A stretch of 64,000 nucleotides of DNA from Nocardioidaceae bacterium (GTDB lineage: Bacteria > Actinomycetota > Actinomycetes > Propionibacteriales > Nocardioidaceae), in contig CP076053.1 of assembly GCA_018672315.1 (NCBI GenBank), forward strand, positions 1,599,827 to 1,663,826, given 5' to 3'. How positions within the stretch are numbered: position 1 is the stretch's first letter; the number at the start of each line of letters is the position of its first letter. Below, one piece after another: positions 28,258-36,404 of this stretch. The position numbers and the translations under genes are program-made. The notes below the pieces were generated by a model. It was not told where the DNA came from and searched no databases. It saw nothing but the letters and a program-made list of their open reading frames with translations.

Positions 28258-28683
28258 ATGCCCGAGTCGCTCGAGAAGACCATCTACACCATCGCCGCCA
28301 CCAGCGAGGGCGGCCGCGACGGCCACGTCCGCAGCGAGGACGGCGTCATCGACCTGGAGCTCGCCAAGCCCAGCAACACCGACACCCCCAAGGCCAACCC
28401 CGAGACGCTGTTCGCCTCCGGGTACGCCGCCTGCTTCGCCGGCGCCATGGAGTTCCGCGCCAAGCAGGAGGGCATCGACGTCTCCGGCGCGAAGGTCAGC
28501 GCGGCGGTCTCCTTCGGCACCACCGACACCGGTGTGGGCCTCGCCGTCGAGATCACCGCGGAGATCCCCGGCCTCGACGAGACGACGGCCCAGCAGGTCG
28601 CGGACATGGCCCACGAGTTCTGCCCCTACTCCAAGGCCACGCGCGGCAACATCGACGTCACGGTCGTCGGGCGTCCTGCGTGA
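28258..28683 (+). CDS. ohr: organic hydroperoxide resistance protein Ohr (OsmC family)
   Basis: A cytoplasmic thiol peroxidase that reduces organic and fatty-acid hydroperoxides. The 141 aa protein has both redox cysteines: FASGYAACFAGAM (near residue 60) and HEFCPYSKATRGN (near 125). The conserved Glu and Arg of the family are compatible with the sequence. The ATG at 28258 has AGGAG just upstream. No OhrR regulator gene is adjacent. Confidence 0.93.
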   Translation: MPESLEKTIYTIAATSEGGRDGHVRSEDGVIDLELAKPSNTDTPKANPETLFASGYAACFAGAMEFRAKQEGIDVSGAKVSAAVSFGTTDTGVGLAVEITAEIPGLDETTAQQVADMAHEFCPYSKATRGNIDVTVVGRPA

Positions 28684-28704
28684 GGTCCGCGCGGTGACCC
28701 GCTC

Positions 28705-29349
28705 GTGAGCGGCGGCTACGCGCTGACCGGGGTGCGGGTCCCGCGCCGCGTGAGCGCCGCGGTCGTCGTCCTCCACGGGGGCGCCGCGCCGGCCCGCGGA
28801 GTGCGCACCGCGACGACGCGTACGCAGCTCTCGGTGGTGCGGCTGGTGCCCACCGCGTGGTGGATCGCGTGGCGTACGCGTCGTGCCGGGGTGGCCGTCT
28901 ACCGGCAGCGCAACACCTGGCGCGGGTGGGACGAGCAGCGCGGGCCGGTGCAGGACGTACGCGCCTCGCTGCGGACGCTCGCCGAGCGGCACGGCGACGT
29001 GCCGGTGGCGCTGGTGGGGCACTCGCTCGGTGGTCGTACGGCCCTGGTCGCCGCGCAGGACGACCGGGTGCGGGCCGTGGTCGGCCTCAACGCGTACGTC
29101 TACGACAGCGACGCGCCCCAGCTGGCCGGGCGACGGGTGCTGCTGGTCCACGGCACCGACGACCGGGTCGCCGACCCGGCGAAGGTGCGACGACTGGCGG
29201 AGCGGCTGCGCCGTGAGGGCGCCGACGTGAGCGTCGAGGACGTGCCCGGAGGCACCCATGGGATGGTCGGGCACCCGCGGTCCTTCGACGGTGCGGCCGC
29301 CTCCTTCGTCGCGGCGTGGGCGCGGGAGTCGGGCTCCCGGGCGCAGTGA
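28705..29349 (+). CDS. alpha/beta hydrolase
   Basis: Encodes 214 aa of the dienelactone-hydrolase-like alpha/beta fold. VVVLHGG starts it, the nucleophile elbow is GHSLGG (about residue 111), the Asp is in VHGTDDRVADP and the His in GGTHGMVGHP. The substrate is unknown. GTG start at 28705, 21 bp after ohr. The stop overlaps the azlC GTG, making a coupled unit with the amino-acid exporter. Confidence 0.85.
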   Translation: MSGGYALTGVRVPRRVSAAVVVLHGGAAPARGVRTATTRTQLSVVRLVPTAWWIAWRTRRAGVAVYRQRNTWRGWDEQRGPVQDVRASLRTLAERHGDVPVALVGHSLGGRTALVAAQDDRVRAVVGLNAYVYDSDAPQLAGRRVLLVHGTDDRVADPAKVRRLAERLRREGADVSVEDVPGGTHGMVGHPRSFDGAAASFVAAWARESGSRAQ

Positions 29350-30044
29350 CCCCGAGCACCGACCGCGCGCTGGTCCGTGACTGTCTGGCGGTCGCGATCG
29401 CGACGGGTCTCTACGGCACGTCCTTCGGAGCGGTGGCCGTGGCGTCGGGCCTGAGCGTGGCGCAGACCTGTGCCCTCTCGTTGCTGGCCTTCACGGGCGC
29501 CTCGCAGTTCGCGTTCATCGGCGTGGTGGCCACGGGCGGCACTCCGGTGGCTGCCGCCGCGACCGCTGTGCTGCTCGGCACGCGCAACGCGCTCTACGGC
29601 CTCCGGATGGCCCCGTCGCTCGCGTGGACGGGATGGCGCCGCGCGGCCGCCGCGCACGTGCTCATCGACGAGTCCACGGCCATGGCGTTCGGTCACCCCG
29701 ACCGTCGACGGGTGAGGCTGGCGTACCTGGTCACCGGCATCGGCGTGCTCGTGCTGTGGAACCTCATGACGCTCGTGGGGGCGTTGGCGGGTGATGCGCT
29801 GGGAGATCCGCGCACGTACGGCCTCGACGGTGCGGTCGTCGGCGCGTTCGCCGCCCTGCTGTGGCCGCGGCTCGACGCGTGGCTCCCGCGGCTCGTGGCG
29901 CTGGGCGCGGCGGCGGTGGCGGTCGGACTGGTGCCGGTCACCCCGGCAGGGCTGCCGGTGCTGGTCGCGGGTCTCGTCGCGGTGGTGGCCGGCGTGCTCC
30001 GCCCGGCGACTCGCCAGGACCGACGAGGGGGTGAGCCGCTGTGA
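29346..30044 (+). CDS. azlC: AzlC-family branched-chain amino acid exporter large subunit
   Basis: An inner-membrane subunit of 232 aa with about six helices. GTSFGAVAVASGLSVAQTCALSLLAFTGASQFAFIGV (about 26-62) and LLGTRNALYGLRMAPSL are AzlC hallmarks. It works with a small AzlD partner encoded next. The GTG at 29346 was chosen because it overlaps the hydrolase stop; the further upstream start would invade that gene. Confidence 0.9.
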   Translation: MTPSTDRALVRDCLAVAIATGLYGTSFGAVAVASGLSVAQTCALSLLAFTGASQFAFIGVVATGGTPVAAAATAVLLGTRNALYGLRMAPSLAWTGWRRAAAAHVLIDESTAMAFGHPDRRRVRLAYLVTGIGVLVLWNLMTLVGALAGDALGDPRTYGLDGAVVGAFAALLWPRLDAWLPRLVALGAAAVAVGLVPVTPAGLPVLVAGLVAVVAGVLRPATRQDRRGGEPL

Positions 30045-30370
30045 GCGCGCTGTGGTGGGCGGTGCTGGGCACGGCGGCAGGCTGCTACGCGGCGAAGCTC
30101 GCGGGCCTCGCCGTCCCGGCGTCCGTGCTGGCGCACCCCGTCGTACGCCGCGCCGCCGAGCTCGTGCCCGTCGCGCTGCTGGCGGCGCTGGTCGCCGTGC
30201 AGGTCGTGGCCGGCGTCGGGGACGGTGCCACCGACGCGGGGCCGCAGGTCGTGATCGACGCGAGGGCCGGCTCGCTCGTGGCCGCGGGGGCCCTGCTGAT
30301 GCTGCGGGCGCCGTTCCTGGTGGTGGTCGTCGGAGCCGCCGTGGTGGCGGCGCTGCTGCGGCTCGGCTGA
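30041..30370 (+). CDS. azlD: AzlD-family transporter small subunit
   Basis: Encodes 109 aa with four hydrophobic helices (about 5-25, 40-60, 75-90, 92-107). AAELVPVALLAALVAVQ and AGALLMLRAPFLVVVVGAAVVAAL are typical of AzlD, which pairs with AzlC for branched-chain amino-acid export. The GTG start overlaps the azlC stop by 4 bp. Confidence 0.88.
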   Translation: MSALWWAVLGTAAGCYAAKLAGLAVPASVLAHPVVRRAAELVPVALLAALVAVQVVAGVGDGATDAGPQVVIDARAGSLVAAGALLMLRAPFLVVVVGAAVVAALLRLG

Positions 30371-30569
30371 CCTGACGAGCATGCGCGTGCGCTGACTAGA
30401 CCGGTCCGACGACGCCATGGGCGGGCATCGTCCGACATGTCGTCATCTGTCCACCCGTGCCGCGGCCCTTTCCCGACTGCTGAGGTTTCACACCGTCACT
30501 TCGAGGCGGCGCATGCGTTTGCTCTCCCAGCGGGTGCCATCAGGGTGCCCCATCACCCGGGGGGAAACC

Positions 30570-31142
30570 TTGCGTCGTAGAACTCGTGCCGCCGCCGCTG
30601 CCACGGCAGGCCTGCTGCTCATCGGAGGGGCCGGCACCCTCTCGTACTGGACCGACACCGAGATCACGGACGGCATCGAGCTCGCCACCGGTGAGATCAC
30701 GTTGAGCCCGTTCGAGTGCGATCCCGACGGCTGGACCTTCGCCGACGGCGACCCGCTGGTGGACGGGGAGCAGATCGTGCCCGGCGACGTCGTCAGCAAG
30801 AGCTGCAGCTTCGACGTGACGATGGAGGGTGACAACGCCCGTGCGGCGCTCGAGCTGACCGACGCTCCGATCTTCCTCGAGAGCAACGACTTCACGGTTC
30901 AGCTCACCCCGACCGCCACCTACTCGATCGACGGTGAGCCCGTGCCCGCCGAGCTCGACGACGAGAACAACGGCGACACGGTCGACGTGGATCTGAGCGT
31001 GGTGTTCAGCGATCTGGGCGACCCGAGAATCCTCGACCAGGCAGCTCTCGCGGACCCGCTGCAGAACCAGAATCTCACCAACGGGGCCGACCTCACCGCG
31101 ACGCTGGACGCCATCACCGTCGTGATCAGGCAGCAGGTCTGA
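30570..31142 (+). CDS. SipW-dependent (TasA-like) secreted protein 1
   Basis: Encodes 190 aa. An Arg-rich N-terminus and hydrophobic helix AAAAATAGLLLIGGAGTLSYWTD form an 'alternate-type' signal peptide with the Trp-Thr-Asp ending typical of TasA-like substrates. The mature part is acidic, rich in Asp/Thr/Leu and predicted beta-sheet. The TTG at 30570 was chosen because GGGGGG lies 6-11 bp upstream and the signal peptide follows directly; an in-frame ATG at 30417 would add an unnatural extension. The preceding 200 bp (30371-30569) hold no gene and are a likely promoter/leader. Confidence 0.8.
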   Translation: MRRRTRAAAAATAGLLLIGGAGTLSYWTDTEITDGIELATGEITLSPFECDPDGWTFADGDPLVDGEQIVPGDVVSKSCSFDVTMEGDNARAALELTDAPIFLESNDFTVQLTPTATYSIDGEPVPAELDDENNGDTVDVDLSVVFSDLGDPRILDQAALADPLQNQNLTNGADLTATLDAITVVIRQQV

Positions 31143-31149
31143 GGCAGTC

Positions 31150-31767
31150 GTGACGACCCCCGTGCTCGAGACTTCTCCCTCCGAGGACGCGTCCGCGTCC
31201 GGTCCGGAGCGTCGACACCGCGGTGCGTTCGCCGCGGTGTCGGCCGTGTTGGCCGTCCTCGGATGGATGCTCGTCGCGATGGTCGGCGCGGTCGTGCTCG
31301 CCTCGGTGGTCGTCCCGCGCGTGACGGGGGCTCAGACGTACACGATCCTCACGAGCTCCATGGAGCCTTCGCTCTCTCCCGCGACGATCGTGGTGGTGCG
31401 GCCGACCGCGATCGAGGACGTCGCCGTCGGCGATGTTGTGACCTACCAGCTCGAGAGCGGGCAGGAGCGTACGGTCACCCATCGCGTCGTCGGTCTCGCA
31501 GCCGCGGCAAGCGGTGAGCGGCGACTGCTCACTCAGGGCGACGCCAACGAGACACCTGACACCGAGCTGGTCCGCGCGGAGCAGGTGCGCGGCACGGTCT
31601 GGTACTCACTGCCGTGGGTCGGTCACATCGGGGTCGTGCTCGGCACCGAGCAGCGCACCGTGCTCTCGCGGGCGGCCGGTGGACTTCTGATCGCCTACGC
31701 CGCGGTGCTGGTGCTCAGGGGTGTCCGCGATCGTCGTCGCGGCACCGACGGGGGGAAGGCCTCATGA
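31150..31767 (+). CDS. sipW: SipW-type (ER-type) signal peptidase I
   Basis: A membrane signal peptidase of 205 aa, probably specific for the three flanking substrates. The N-terminal helix (about 30-55) leads to the catalytic Ser in ILTSSMEPSLSP (about residue 75). The general base is a His in ERTVTHRVVG rather than Lys, which marks the archaeal/ER/SipW class. TQGDANETPD follows and a second helix lies near the C-terminus. GTG start, 8 bp after the first substrate gene. Confidence 0.9.
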   Translation: MTTPVLETSPSEDASASGPERRHRGAFAAVSAVLAVLGWMLVAMVGAVVLASVVVPRVTGAQTYTILTSSMEPSLSPATIVVVRPTAIEDVAVGDVVTYQLESGQERTVTHRVVGLAAAASGERRLLTQGDANETPDTELVRAEQVRGTVWYSLPWVGHIGVVLGTEQRTVLSRAAGGLLIAYAAVLVLRGVRDRRRGTDGGKAS

Positions 31768-32405
31768 GCGGCGGACGTCACCGCGCCACGCTTCGCGACC
31801 GGGCGCCGGCCATGGGTCGTCGGGTCTCGAGTCGACGCAGCCGCCAAGCGATGGTGGTGACCGGTCTCGCGTCGACCGCGCTCCTGGCCGGCGTCGGCGG
31901 CGCCGGCACCTTCGCTTTCTGGACCGATACCCAGCAGCTCGAGGGTGCCGCCTTCTCCTCAGGCACCTTGGATCTGCAGGTCGCCGGGAGCAGCGCGACG
32001 TACGCGTGGAACGACCTCGGCCTGGTGAACGCGGCGCCGGGCGAGAGCGTCTCCTCCGCCGTCGAGCTGCGGGACGTCGGCACGACTCCCTTCACCCTGT
32101 CGATCTCGGGTGCCGCCACCGGGGCCCTGAGCCCGTTCGCGACGGTGACGGTCAAGACAGGTGCGACGCCGAGCGCCGACGACACGACGTACCCGCGCCA
32201 GGAGACGTGCAACGGCGGCACACAGCACTTCTCGGGGTCACTGACGTCGACGAGCACGCAGCTCTCGTCGCTGCCGGCACCGTCGCCGGGCTCGCCGCGC
32301 ACGCTCTGCGTCGTGGTCTCGCTGCCGACGACGGCCGACAACGCGGCGCAGGGCAAGACCATGCGACCCACCCTCACGCTGAACGCGCAGCAGGTGCTGC
32401 CGTGA
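31764..32405 (+). CDS. SipW-dependent (TasA-like) secreted protein 2
   Basis: Encodes 213 aa. After a basic N-terminus the helix AMVVTGLASTALLAGVGGAGTFAFWTD (about 28-54) ends in the TasA-type Phe-Trp-Thr-Asp motif. SSGTLDLQVAG follows, another family hallmark, then a Ser/Thr/Ala-rich beta-type region with a Cys pair. The ATG overlaps the sipW stop by 4 bp. It is probably processed by SipW and assembled outside the cell. Confidence 0.87.
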   Translation: MSGGRHRATLRDRAPAMGRRVSSRRSRQAMVVTGLASTALLAGVGGAGTFAFWTDTQQLEGAAFSSGTLDLQVAGSSATYAWNDLGLVNAAPGESVSSAVELRDVGTTPFTLSISGAATGALSPFATVTVKTGATPSADDTTYPRQETCNGGTQHFSGSLTSTSTQLSSLPAPSPGSPRTLCVVVSLPTTADNAAQGKTMRPTLTLNAQQVLP

Positions 32406-32833
32406 CCCGAGTCCGCCTCCGCGGGCTCCTCGGGATGGTCGTGGCCCTGGTGGTGCTGACCTCGGCTGTCGCGTGGGCGGTCTGGTCGGACCAGCAGCAG
32501 GCGGTCGGGGCGGAGACGTCGTCGTACCTGATCCCGACGACGACCCTGGACTGCGAGACCCAGGGCAATTCCGCCACCATCGCGTGGACCGGGCAGACGG
32601 TGCCGGTGCCGTTGCAGTACGAGGTGTTCCTCAACGGCAGCTCCACGCCGACGACGGTGACTCCGGAGGCAGGGCGATACTCGGTGCGCTTCAACTTCGG
32701 CCTGCTGGGCTTCGGGACGAGATCCGTGCGCGTCGTGCCGACTCTGCCGGGCACCGAGTGGGTCGGACCGGCGAGCAGCCGCTCCGCTTCGCGCGGACTG
32801 CTGTCCGGTGTCTCGTGCGGCCCCCAGACCTGA
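32402..32833 (+). CDS. SipW-dependent-like secreted protein 3
   Basis: Encodes 143 aa. The start GLLGMVVALVVLTSAVAWAVWSDQQ is an alternate-type signal helix ending in Trp-Ser-Asp, matching the two TasA-like neighbours. The mature part has a fibronectin-III-like run (TTLDCETQGNSATIAWTG ... QYEVFLNGSS ... VRVVPTLPG) that suggests a beta sandwich. It has no GTLDL motif, so it may be an accessory or anchoring subunit. GTG start overlapping the upstream stop. Confidence 0.78.
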   Translation: MTRVRLRGLLGMVVALVVLTSAVAWAVWSDQQQAVGAETSSYLIPTTTLDCETQGNSATIAWTGQTVPVPLQYEVFLNGSSTPTTVTPEAGRYSVRFNFGLLGFGTRSVRVVPTLPGTEWVGPASSRSASRGLLSGVSCGPQT

Positions 32834-32925
32834 CGTCGAGGTGGTGATCACCGGATGCGCGGGAATGAGCCGTACGCATCGCCCGTTGAGCCGGTCGACC
32901 TGACCACGTCCGCAGGAGGCACCTC

Positions 32926-33135
32926 GTGACCACGTCTGCACCCACCCGCACCTACGCCGTCTCCGGCATGACCTGCCAGCACTGCGTCGCCTCGGTGACC
33001 GAGGAGGTCTCGGAGGTCGCGGGCGCCGACCGCGTGGTGGTCGACCTCGACGCCGGCACCCTGGTGGTGGAGGGTGACGCGGCGGAGTCCGACGTACGCG
33101 CCGCCGTGGCCGAGGCGGGCTACGAGGTCGCCTGA
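32926..33135 (+). CDS. CopZ-like heavy-metal-binding protein
   Basis: Encodes 69 aa of a single HMA domain with the metal site GMTCQHC near residue 14 and the ferredoxin-like fold ending in VAEAGYEVA. It is the size of copper chaperone CopZ. No copper ATPase or CsoR is nearby, so the partner must be elsewhere. GTG start with AGGAGG 8 bp upstream. Confidence 0.92.
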   Translation: MTTSAPTRTYAVSGMTCQHCVASVTEEVSEVAGADRVVVDLDAGTLVVEGDAAESDVRAAVAEAGYEVA

Positions 33136-33139
33136 GCCC

Positions 33140-33475
33140 GTGCGCCGTCACGAGGTCGAGCGGGACTGGAAGACCCACTGGTCGGGTGCGTCCGACCCCG
33201 ACGACAACCTCTGGTCGCTGTGGTCCCACGGCTCGACGCTCTCGGTGCTCGGCGTGGGCTCGGCGGCGTCCCTGTGGTCCGTGGGGTCCGCCGCCGGTCG
33301 AGGCAGCCTCTTCAGTGCCGGCTCGACGGCGTCGGCGTTCTCGATCGACTCCCGCGGCACCGTCGCGGGTGGGAGCGAGCAGGGCTCCGACGGCTGGGTG
33401 CCCGGCCTCGCCGTCGTGGGTGTCGGCGCGGTGATGCTCGCCGACTGGTGGCTGCGTACGCGTCATCCGGGGTGA
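33140..33475 (+). CDS. small protein with Gly-Ser-x-x-Ser repeats and a C-terminal helix
   Basis: Encodes 111 aa, unrecognised. After a charged start, residues about 27-75 are a low-complexity run of five- to six-residue units such as LWSHGS, TLSVLGVGS, ASLWSVGS, GSLFSAGS and TASAFSIDS, with Ser-Gly-Ser steps and periodic aromatic residues. This suggests a beta-helix or amyloid-like strand stack. One hydrophobic helix (WVPGLAVVGVGAVMLADWWL) ends the protein. The GTG at 33140 is 4 bp after the CopZ-like gene, so the two may be co-translated. Confidence 0.6.
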   Translation: MRRHEVERDWKTHWSGASDPDDNLWSLWSHGSTLSVLGVGSAASLWSVGSAAGRGSLFSAGSTASAFSIDSRGTVAGGSEQGSDGWVPGLAVVGVGAVMLADWWLRTRHPG

Positions 33476-33590
33476 CTCCGCAGGTCACGGCCGGGACTCA
33501 GTCGATCGCGACAGGTCTGACGGATCTGCACCGTGGGTAGACGACCTGCCAGCTGACGATCGCACGTCGTCGCACAACCGAGGAGGGACT

Positions 33591-33848
33591 ATGAAGACCG
33601 GAAGCGGAATCGGACTCGTCGCCGTGGGGCTCATCCTGATGTTCGCCCTGCAGGACACCGACATCGCCGGCATCAACTTCTACATCGTCGGGGGCATCCT
33701 CGTCGCCGCCGGTGCGATCGGCATCGTCCTGGGACTCGTGGAGCGCAACCGGTCCACCAGCCGCGAGGTGGTCGAGGTGCAGCAGAACGCCGACGGCACC
33801 GAGGAGGTCACCCGTCGCAAGACGAAGAACTCGGACCCGATGGCCTGA
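33591..33848 (+). CDS. DUF6458-like two-helix membrane protein
   Basis: Encodes 85 aa with two transmembrane helices (GIGLVAVGLILMFAL and FYIVGGILVAAGAIGIVLGLV) and a charged C-terminal tail (VVEVQQNADGTEEVTRRKTKN). The pattern matches the small actinobacterial DUF6458 family of unknown function. GAGGAGGG lies 7 bp before the ATG, a strong ribosome-binding site. Confidence 0.75.
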   Translation: MKTGSGIGLVAVGLILMFALQDTDIAGINFYIVGGILVAAGAIGIVLGLVERNRSTSREVVEVQQNADGTEEVTRRKTKNSDPMA

Positions 33849-33872
33849 GCCGTCGCGGCCCGCAACCCTCTC

Positions 33873-33909
33873 ACGAGGGGCGTCACCCGGTCCGGGTGAC
33901 GCCCCTCGT
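33873..33909 (+). terminator. intrinsic terminator after the DUF6458-like gene
   Basis: A perfect 17-bp stem (33873-33889 with 33893-33909, arm ACGAGGGGCGTCACCCG) closes on a 3-nt loop, 25 bp after the stop codon. It also isolates the CAP-domain gene downstream. Confidence 0.85.
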
Positions 33910-33989
33910 CGCGTCCGTGGCCGACCGGATTTTGCCTACGGATCGATGATTCCGGCCCATGACCGGCCGGGCGCGCGGACGATGGTGAC

Positions 33990-34550
33990 GTGCCCAGGAT
34001 CAAGCGTCTCGTCGCCCCCCTGCTCGCCGGCGCACTCATCGGTGGCGGCGCGGTGGTCGGCATCGACCAGGCCACCGACCGCGACGCGACGCCTGCCGCC
34101 CCGACACCGACCGCGCCCGCCGAGCCGACGGCCAGCCCGCGGCCCCCGGCAGCCACCGACGAACCCCCGGTCTCGCGCAAGGCCTCACCCCTGCGTACGG
34201 CGCGGCGCGTCATCCTGCGCCAGACGAACCGTGCACGCATCGCCGAGGGCCAGCCCCGCCTACGCATGAGGAAGGGCCTCCACCGGACGGCCCAGCGGTG
34301 GACCCGGCAGATGGCGAAGACGACCACGATGTCCCACAACCCGAAGGTCGGCGACCAGATCCCCTCGGGGTGGACGACCTGGGCGGAGAACGTGGCGTAC
34401 GGCTACGCGGTGCCCGACGTCGTCGGCGCCTGGCTGGACTCCCCGGGCCACTACGCGAACATCATGCGGGACGTCTCGCACCTCGGCATCGGCGTCGCGA
34501 CGAGCGCGGACGGCACGAAGTACTACACGCAGGTCTTCGCGAGGTACTGA
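33990..34550 (+). CDS. secreted CAP/SCP-domain protein
   Basis: Encodes 186 aa. A short basic N-terminus and hydrophobic helix (LVAPLLAGALIGGGAVVGI) form a signal peptide or anchor, followed by a Pro/Thr/Ala linker (about 33-65). The CAP domain (about 68-186) has TNRARIAEGQPRLRMRKGLHRTAQRWT, a metal-site His in MSHNPKVGDQ, a Glu in WAENVAYG and WLDSPGHYANIMRD. The bacterial role is unknown; lipid binding or wall-associated activity is proposed for the family. GTG start at 33990. Confidence 0.87.
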   Translation: MPRIKRLVAPLLAGALIGGGAVVGIDQATDRDATPAAPTPTAPAEPTASPRPPAATDEPPVSRKASPLRTARRVILRQTNRARIAEGQPRLRMRKGLHRTAQRWTRQMAKTTTMSHNPKVGDQIPSGWTTWAENVAYGYAVPDVVGAWLDSPGHYANIMRDVSHLGIGVATSADGTKYYTQVFARY

Positions 34551-34681
34551 ACCGAGCGCGTGGCGCCGACGGACCACAGTGACCCGAGAGGGTTGCCCGT
34601 TCCGTAGCGCCGTCGCCTGGACGGATGAGCACGGACGCCGGCGGATGGCGCGGGGAGCGCCGACGCCTGCACAAACGAGCA

Positions 34682-34716
34682 CGCACGCCCCAGCGAGGTA
34701 CGAGCCGGGGCGTGCG
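34682..34716. terminator. hairpin just left of the IS element
   Basis: CGCACGCCCC (34682-34691) and GGGGCGTGCG (34707-34716) form a perfect 10-bp stem about 130 bp after the CAP gene. The rest of 34551-34744 shows nothing coding. Confidence 0.5.
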
Positions 34717-34739
34717 CGCGCAGTGCGGAAGGCGTCGGT

Positions 34740-34744
34740 CTGAG
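34740..34744. repeat. target-site duplication, left copy (CTGAG)
   Basis: CTGAG directly precedes the left inverted repeat of the IS and recurs right after the other end at 36382-36386. Confidence 0.7.
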
Positions 34745-36381
34745 CCCGGATCCACCACCGTTGATTTGTGGTCGGTGATTCCGGTGGAGCCTTCGCGTCG
34801 CTTGGTCTCGGGGCGTGGCTGATCTGCCGGTCGGTGCCGGCTTTTCCACTTCGAGGTCCTCGGTCGCGCCGTCTCTGGCTGGGTGGTCAGGTCGTGACAA
34901 GGGCTGGTGGCCCGGACGCGGTCGACCACAACAGTTTCCAGCGCGATGCCCACGGCCAGTGGGTGGGAAGGTGCAGGACGAGGCGCCGGCCGGTGGTCGC
35001 GATCCGGCCGGGGATGTTGATGATCCGGGTGCGCAGGGTTGCCCAGCGGGCGGTGCGCATCGAGGCAGCGACCGCGGTAGCGCGGGCGATGTTGAACGCG
35101 ATCACGGCATGGGAGACCCAGGCGGCGTTGGCCGCGTACTTCCCCGACGGCAGGTGCGCGAGCGGACCATCCTTGAGCTCGGCGATGACCTGCTCGACCA
35201 GCGCGTGGTCACGATGACGTTGATCAGCCTCGACGGTCGAAAGTGTGCTGTTGGTGATGAAGGCGTGGTGGCGGTAGGTCGCGAACAGCTCGCCCTGCTC
35301 GGTCCCGTCCGATGCCAGGGGCTGGAGTCGCTTGACCCGGCGCACGACCAGACGACACCGGACGTGCTCGCGCTTGCGGCGGCCGGTGAACGCCACGAAG
35401 GGAACTTCGGCGACCTCGGCGTCGCTGACCCAGCGTTGCTCGTCCTCGTCGTAGACCGCGTTGGGGTACTCGATCGGCTTCCAGGCACCTGCGTCGATGC
35501 TGGTGATCGCCGCGGTCACGCTCGGCGTCATCCGCGCGGTCACCGAGAACCACGTCTTGTGCCGCAGGGCGGTGCCGACGAACGCGTGCCCGTAGTAGGC
35601 GGAGTCCGCACGCGCCAGGATCCGACCGGTCACGCCAGCGGCGCGGGCGGTCGTGATCACCTGGGCCAACAACCTGCCGGCGCCCCTCGCGGAAGCGGTG
35701 TTGCCCTTGCGGAGCCGGGCGCGGGCGATGACTGGTGCTGCGGTCGGAGTCGAGATCGCCGCCAGCTGGACGTTGAGACCGCGCTGGCCGGTGTACCCGA
35801 ACGCCGCTCCCTGCTTGGCGTAGCCGTGGACCTCGCGGACGGTGTCGTCGACATCAACGAACGCAATCCCGTCCGCGTCCGAACCGGCGAGCAGGCCGGG
35901 CACCCGGGTCGCGAGTCCGGCCAGCAGCCCGGCGTTGATCTTGTCGAGCTGCTGCACGTGCCCGTGGGTGAACGAGCGCAGGAACGTGCCCAGCGTCGAC
36001 GGTGCCCGGACCCCGGCGAACAGTCGGCCCATCCCACCGTGGCGCAACAGGTCGAGGTCATCGATGGAATCCGCACCGGCGAGCATCCCGCCGACCACCG
36101 ACGCGGTCTTCGCAGCAGCGTTCGGCGAGGCCACCGTCAGGTCGTCGAGAAGGTCGTAGAGCCCGGCCGACTCGGCCAGCCGCAGCGCCGGGACCAGACC
36201 GGCTGCCGACACCAGGTTCGGGTCATCGAACACAGGCCGGATCGTGTGAGAAGGTTTCACTTACGAGGTGCCCCTCTTGAGTGGTTCGGATCGGACGTCG
36301 CAATCCAGATCCTCCCTGCTCAGGAGGGCATTCTCGTTCTACGCCACGCTCACGCCACCACTCGACATCGGTGGATCAGGG
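34745..36381 (-). mobile_element. IS1380-family insertion sequence, apparently intact
   Basis: A 1637-bp element bounded by 12-bp terminal inverted repeats with one mismatch, CCCGGATCCACC (34745-34756) and GGTGGATCAGGG (36370-36381). CTGAG is directly repeated outside both ends. It holds one uninterrupted transposase gene. It is inserted between the CAP gene and the 3' end of an aldo/keto reductase gene and breaks neither. The intact repeats and duplication suggest recent insertion. Confidence 0.88.
34887..36260 (-). CDS. IS1380-family transposase
   Basis: A DDE transposase of 457 aa, full length. The acidic triad can be read as Asp in IAFVDVDDTVREVHGYAKQG (about residue 134), Asp in ILARADSAYYG (about 214) and Glu in EQVIAELKDGPL (about 380), with the YREKK-like region near it. 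It starts at an ATG at 36260 and ends 142 bp before the left inverted repeat. Confidence 0.93.
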   Translation of the reverse strand: MKPSHTIRPVFDDPNLVSAAGLVPALRLAESAGLYDLLDDLTVASPNAAAKTASVVGGMLAGADSIDDLDLLRHGGMGRLFAGVRAPSTLGTFLRSFTHGHVQQLDKINAGLLAGLATRVPGLLAGSDADGIAFVDVDDTVREVHGYAKQGAAFGYTGQRGLNVQLAAISTPTAAPVIARARLRKGNTASARGAGRLLAQVITTARAAGVTGRILARADSAYYGHAFVGTALRHKTWFSVTARMTPSVTAAITSIDAGAWKPIEYPNAVYDEDEQRWVSDAEVAEVPFVAFTGRRKREHVRCRLVVRRVKRLQPLASDGTEQGELFATYRHHAFITNSTLSTVEADQRHRDHALVEQVIAELKDGPLAHLPSGKYAANAAWVSHAVIAFNIARATAVAASMRTARWATLRTRIINIPGRIATTGRRLVLHLPTHWPWASRWKLLWSTASGPPALVTT

Positions 36382-36386
36382 CTGAG
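36382..36386. repeat. target-site duplication, right copy (CTGAG)
   Basis: It matches 34740-34744 and directly follows the right inverted repeat of the IS1380-family element. Confidence 0.7.
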
Positions 36387-36404
36387 CGACCGAGCCGCCG
36401 CCAA

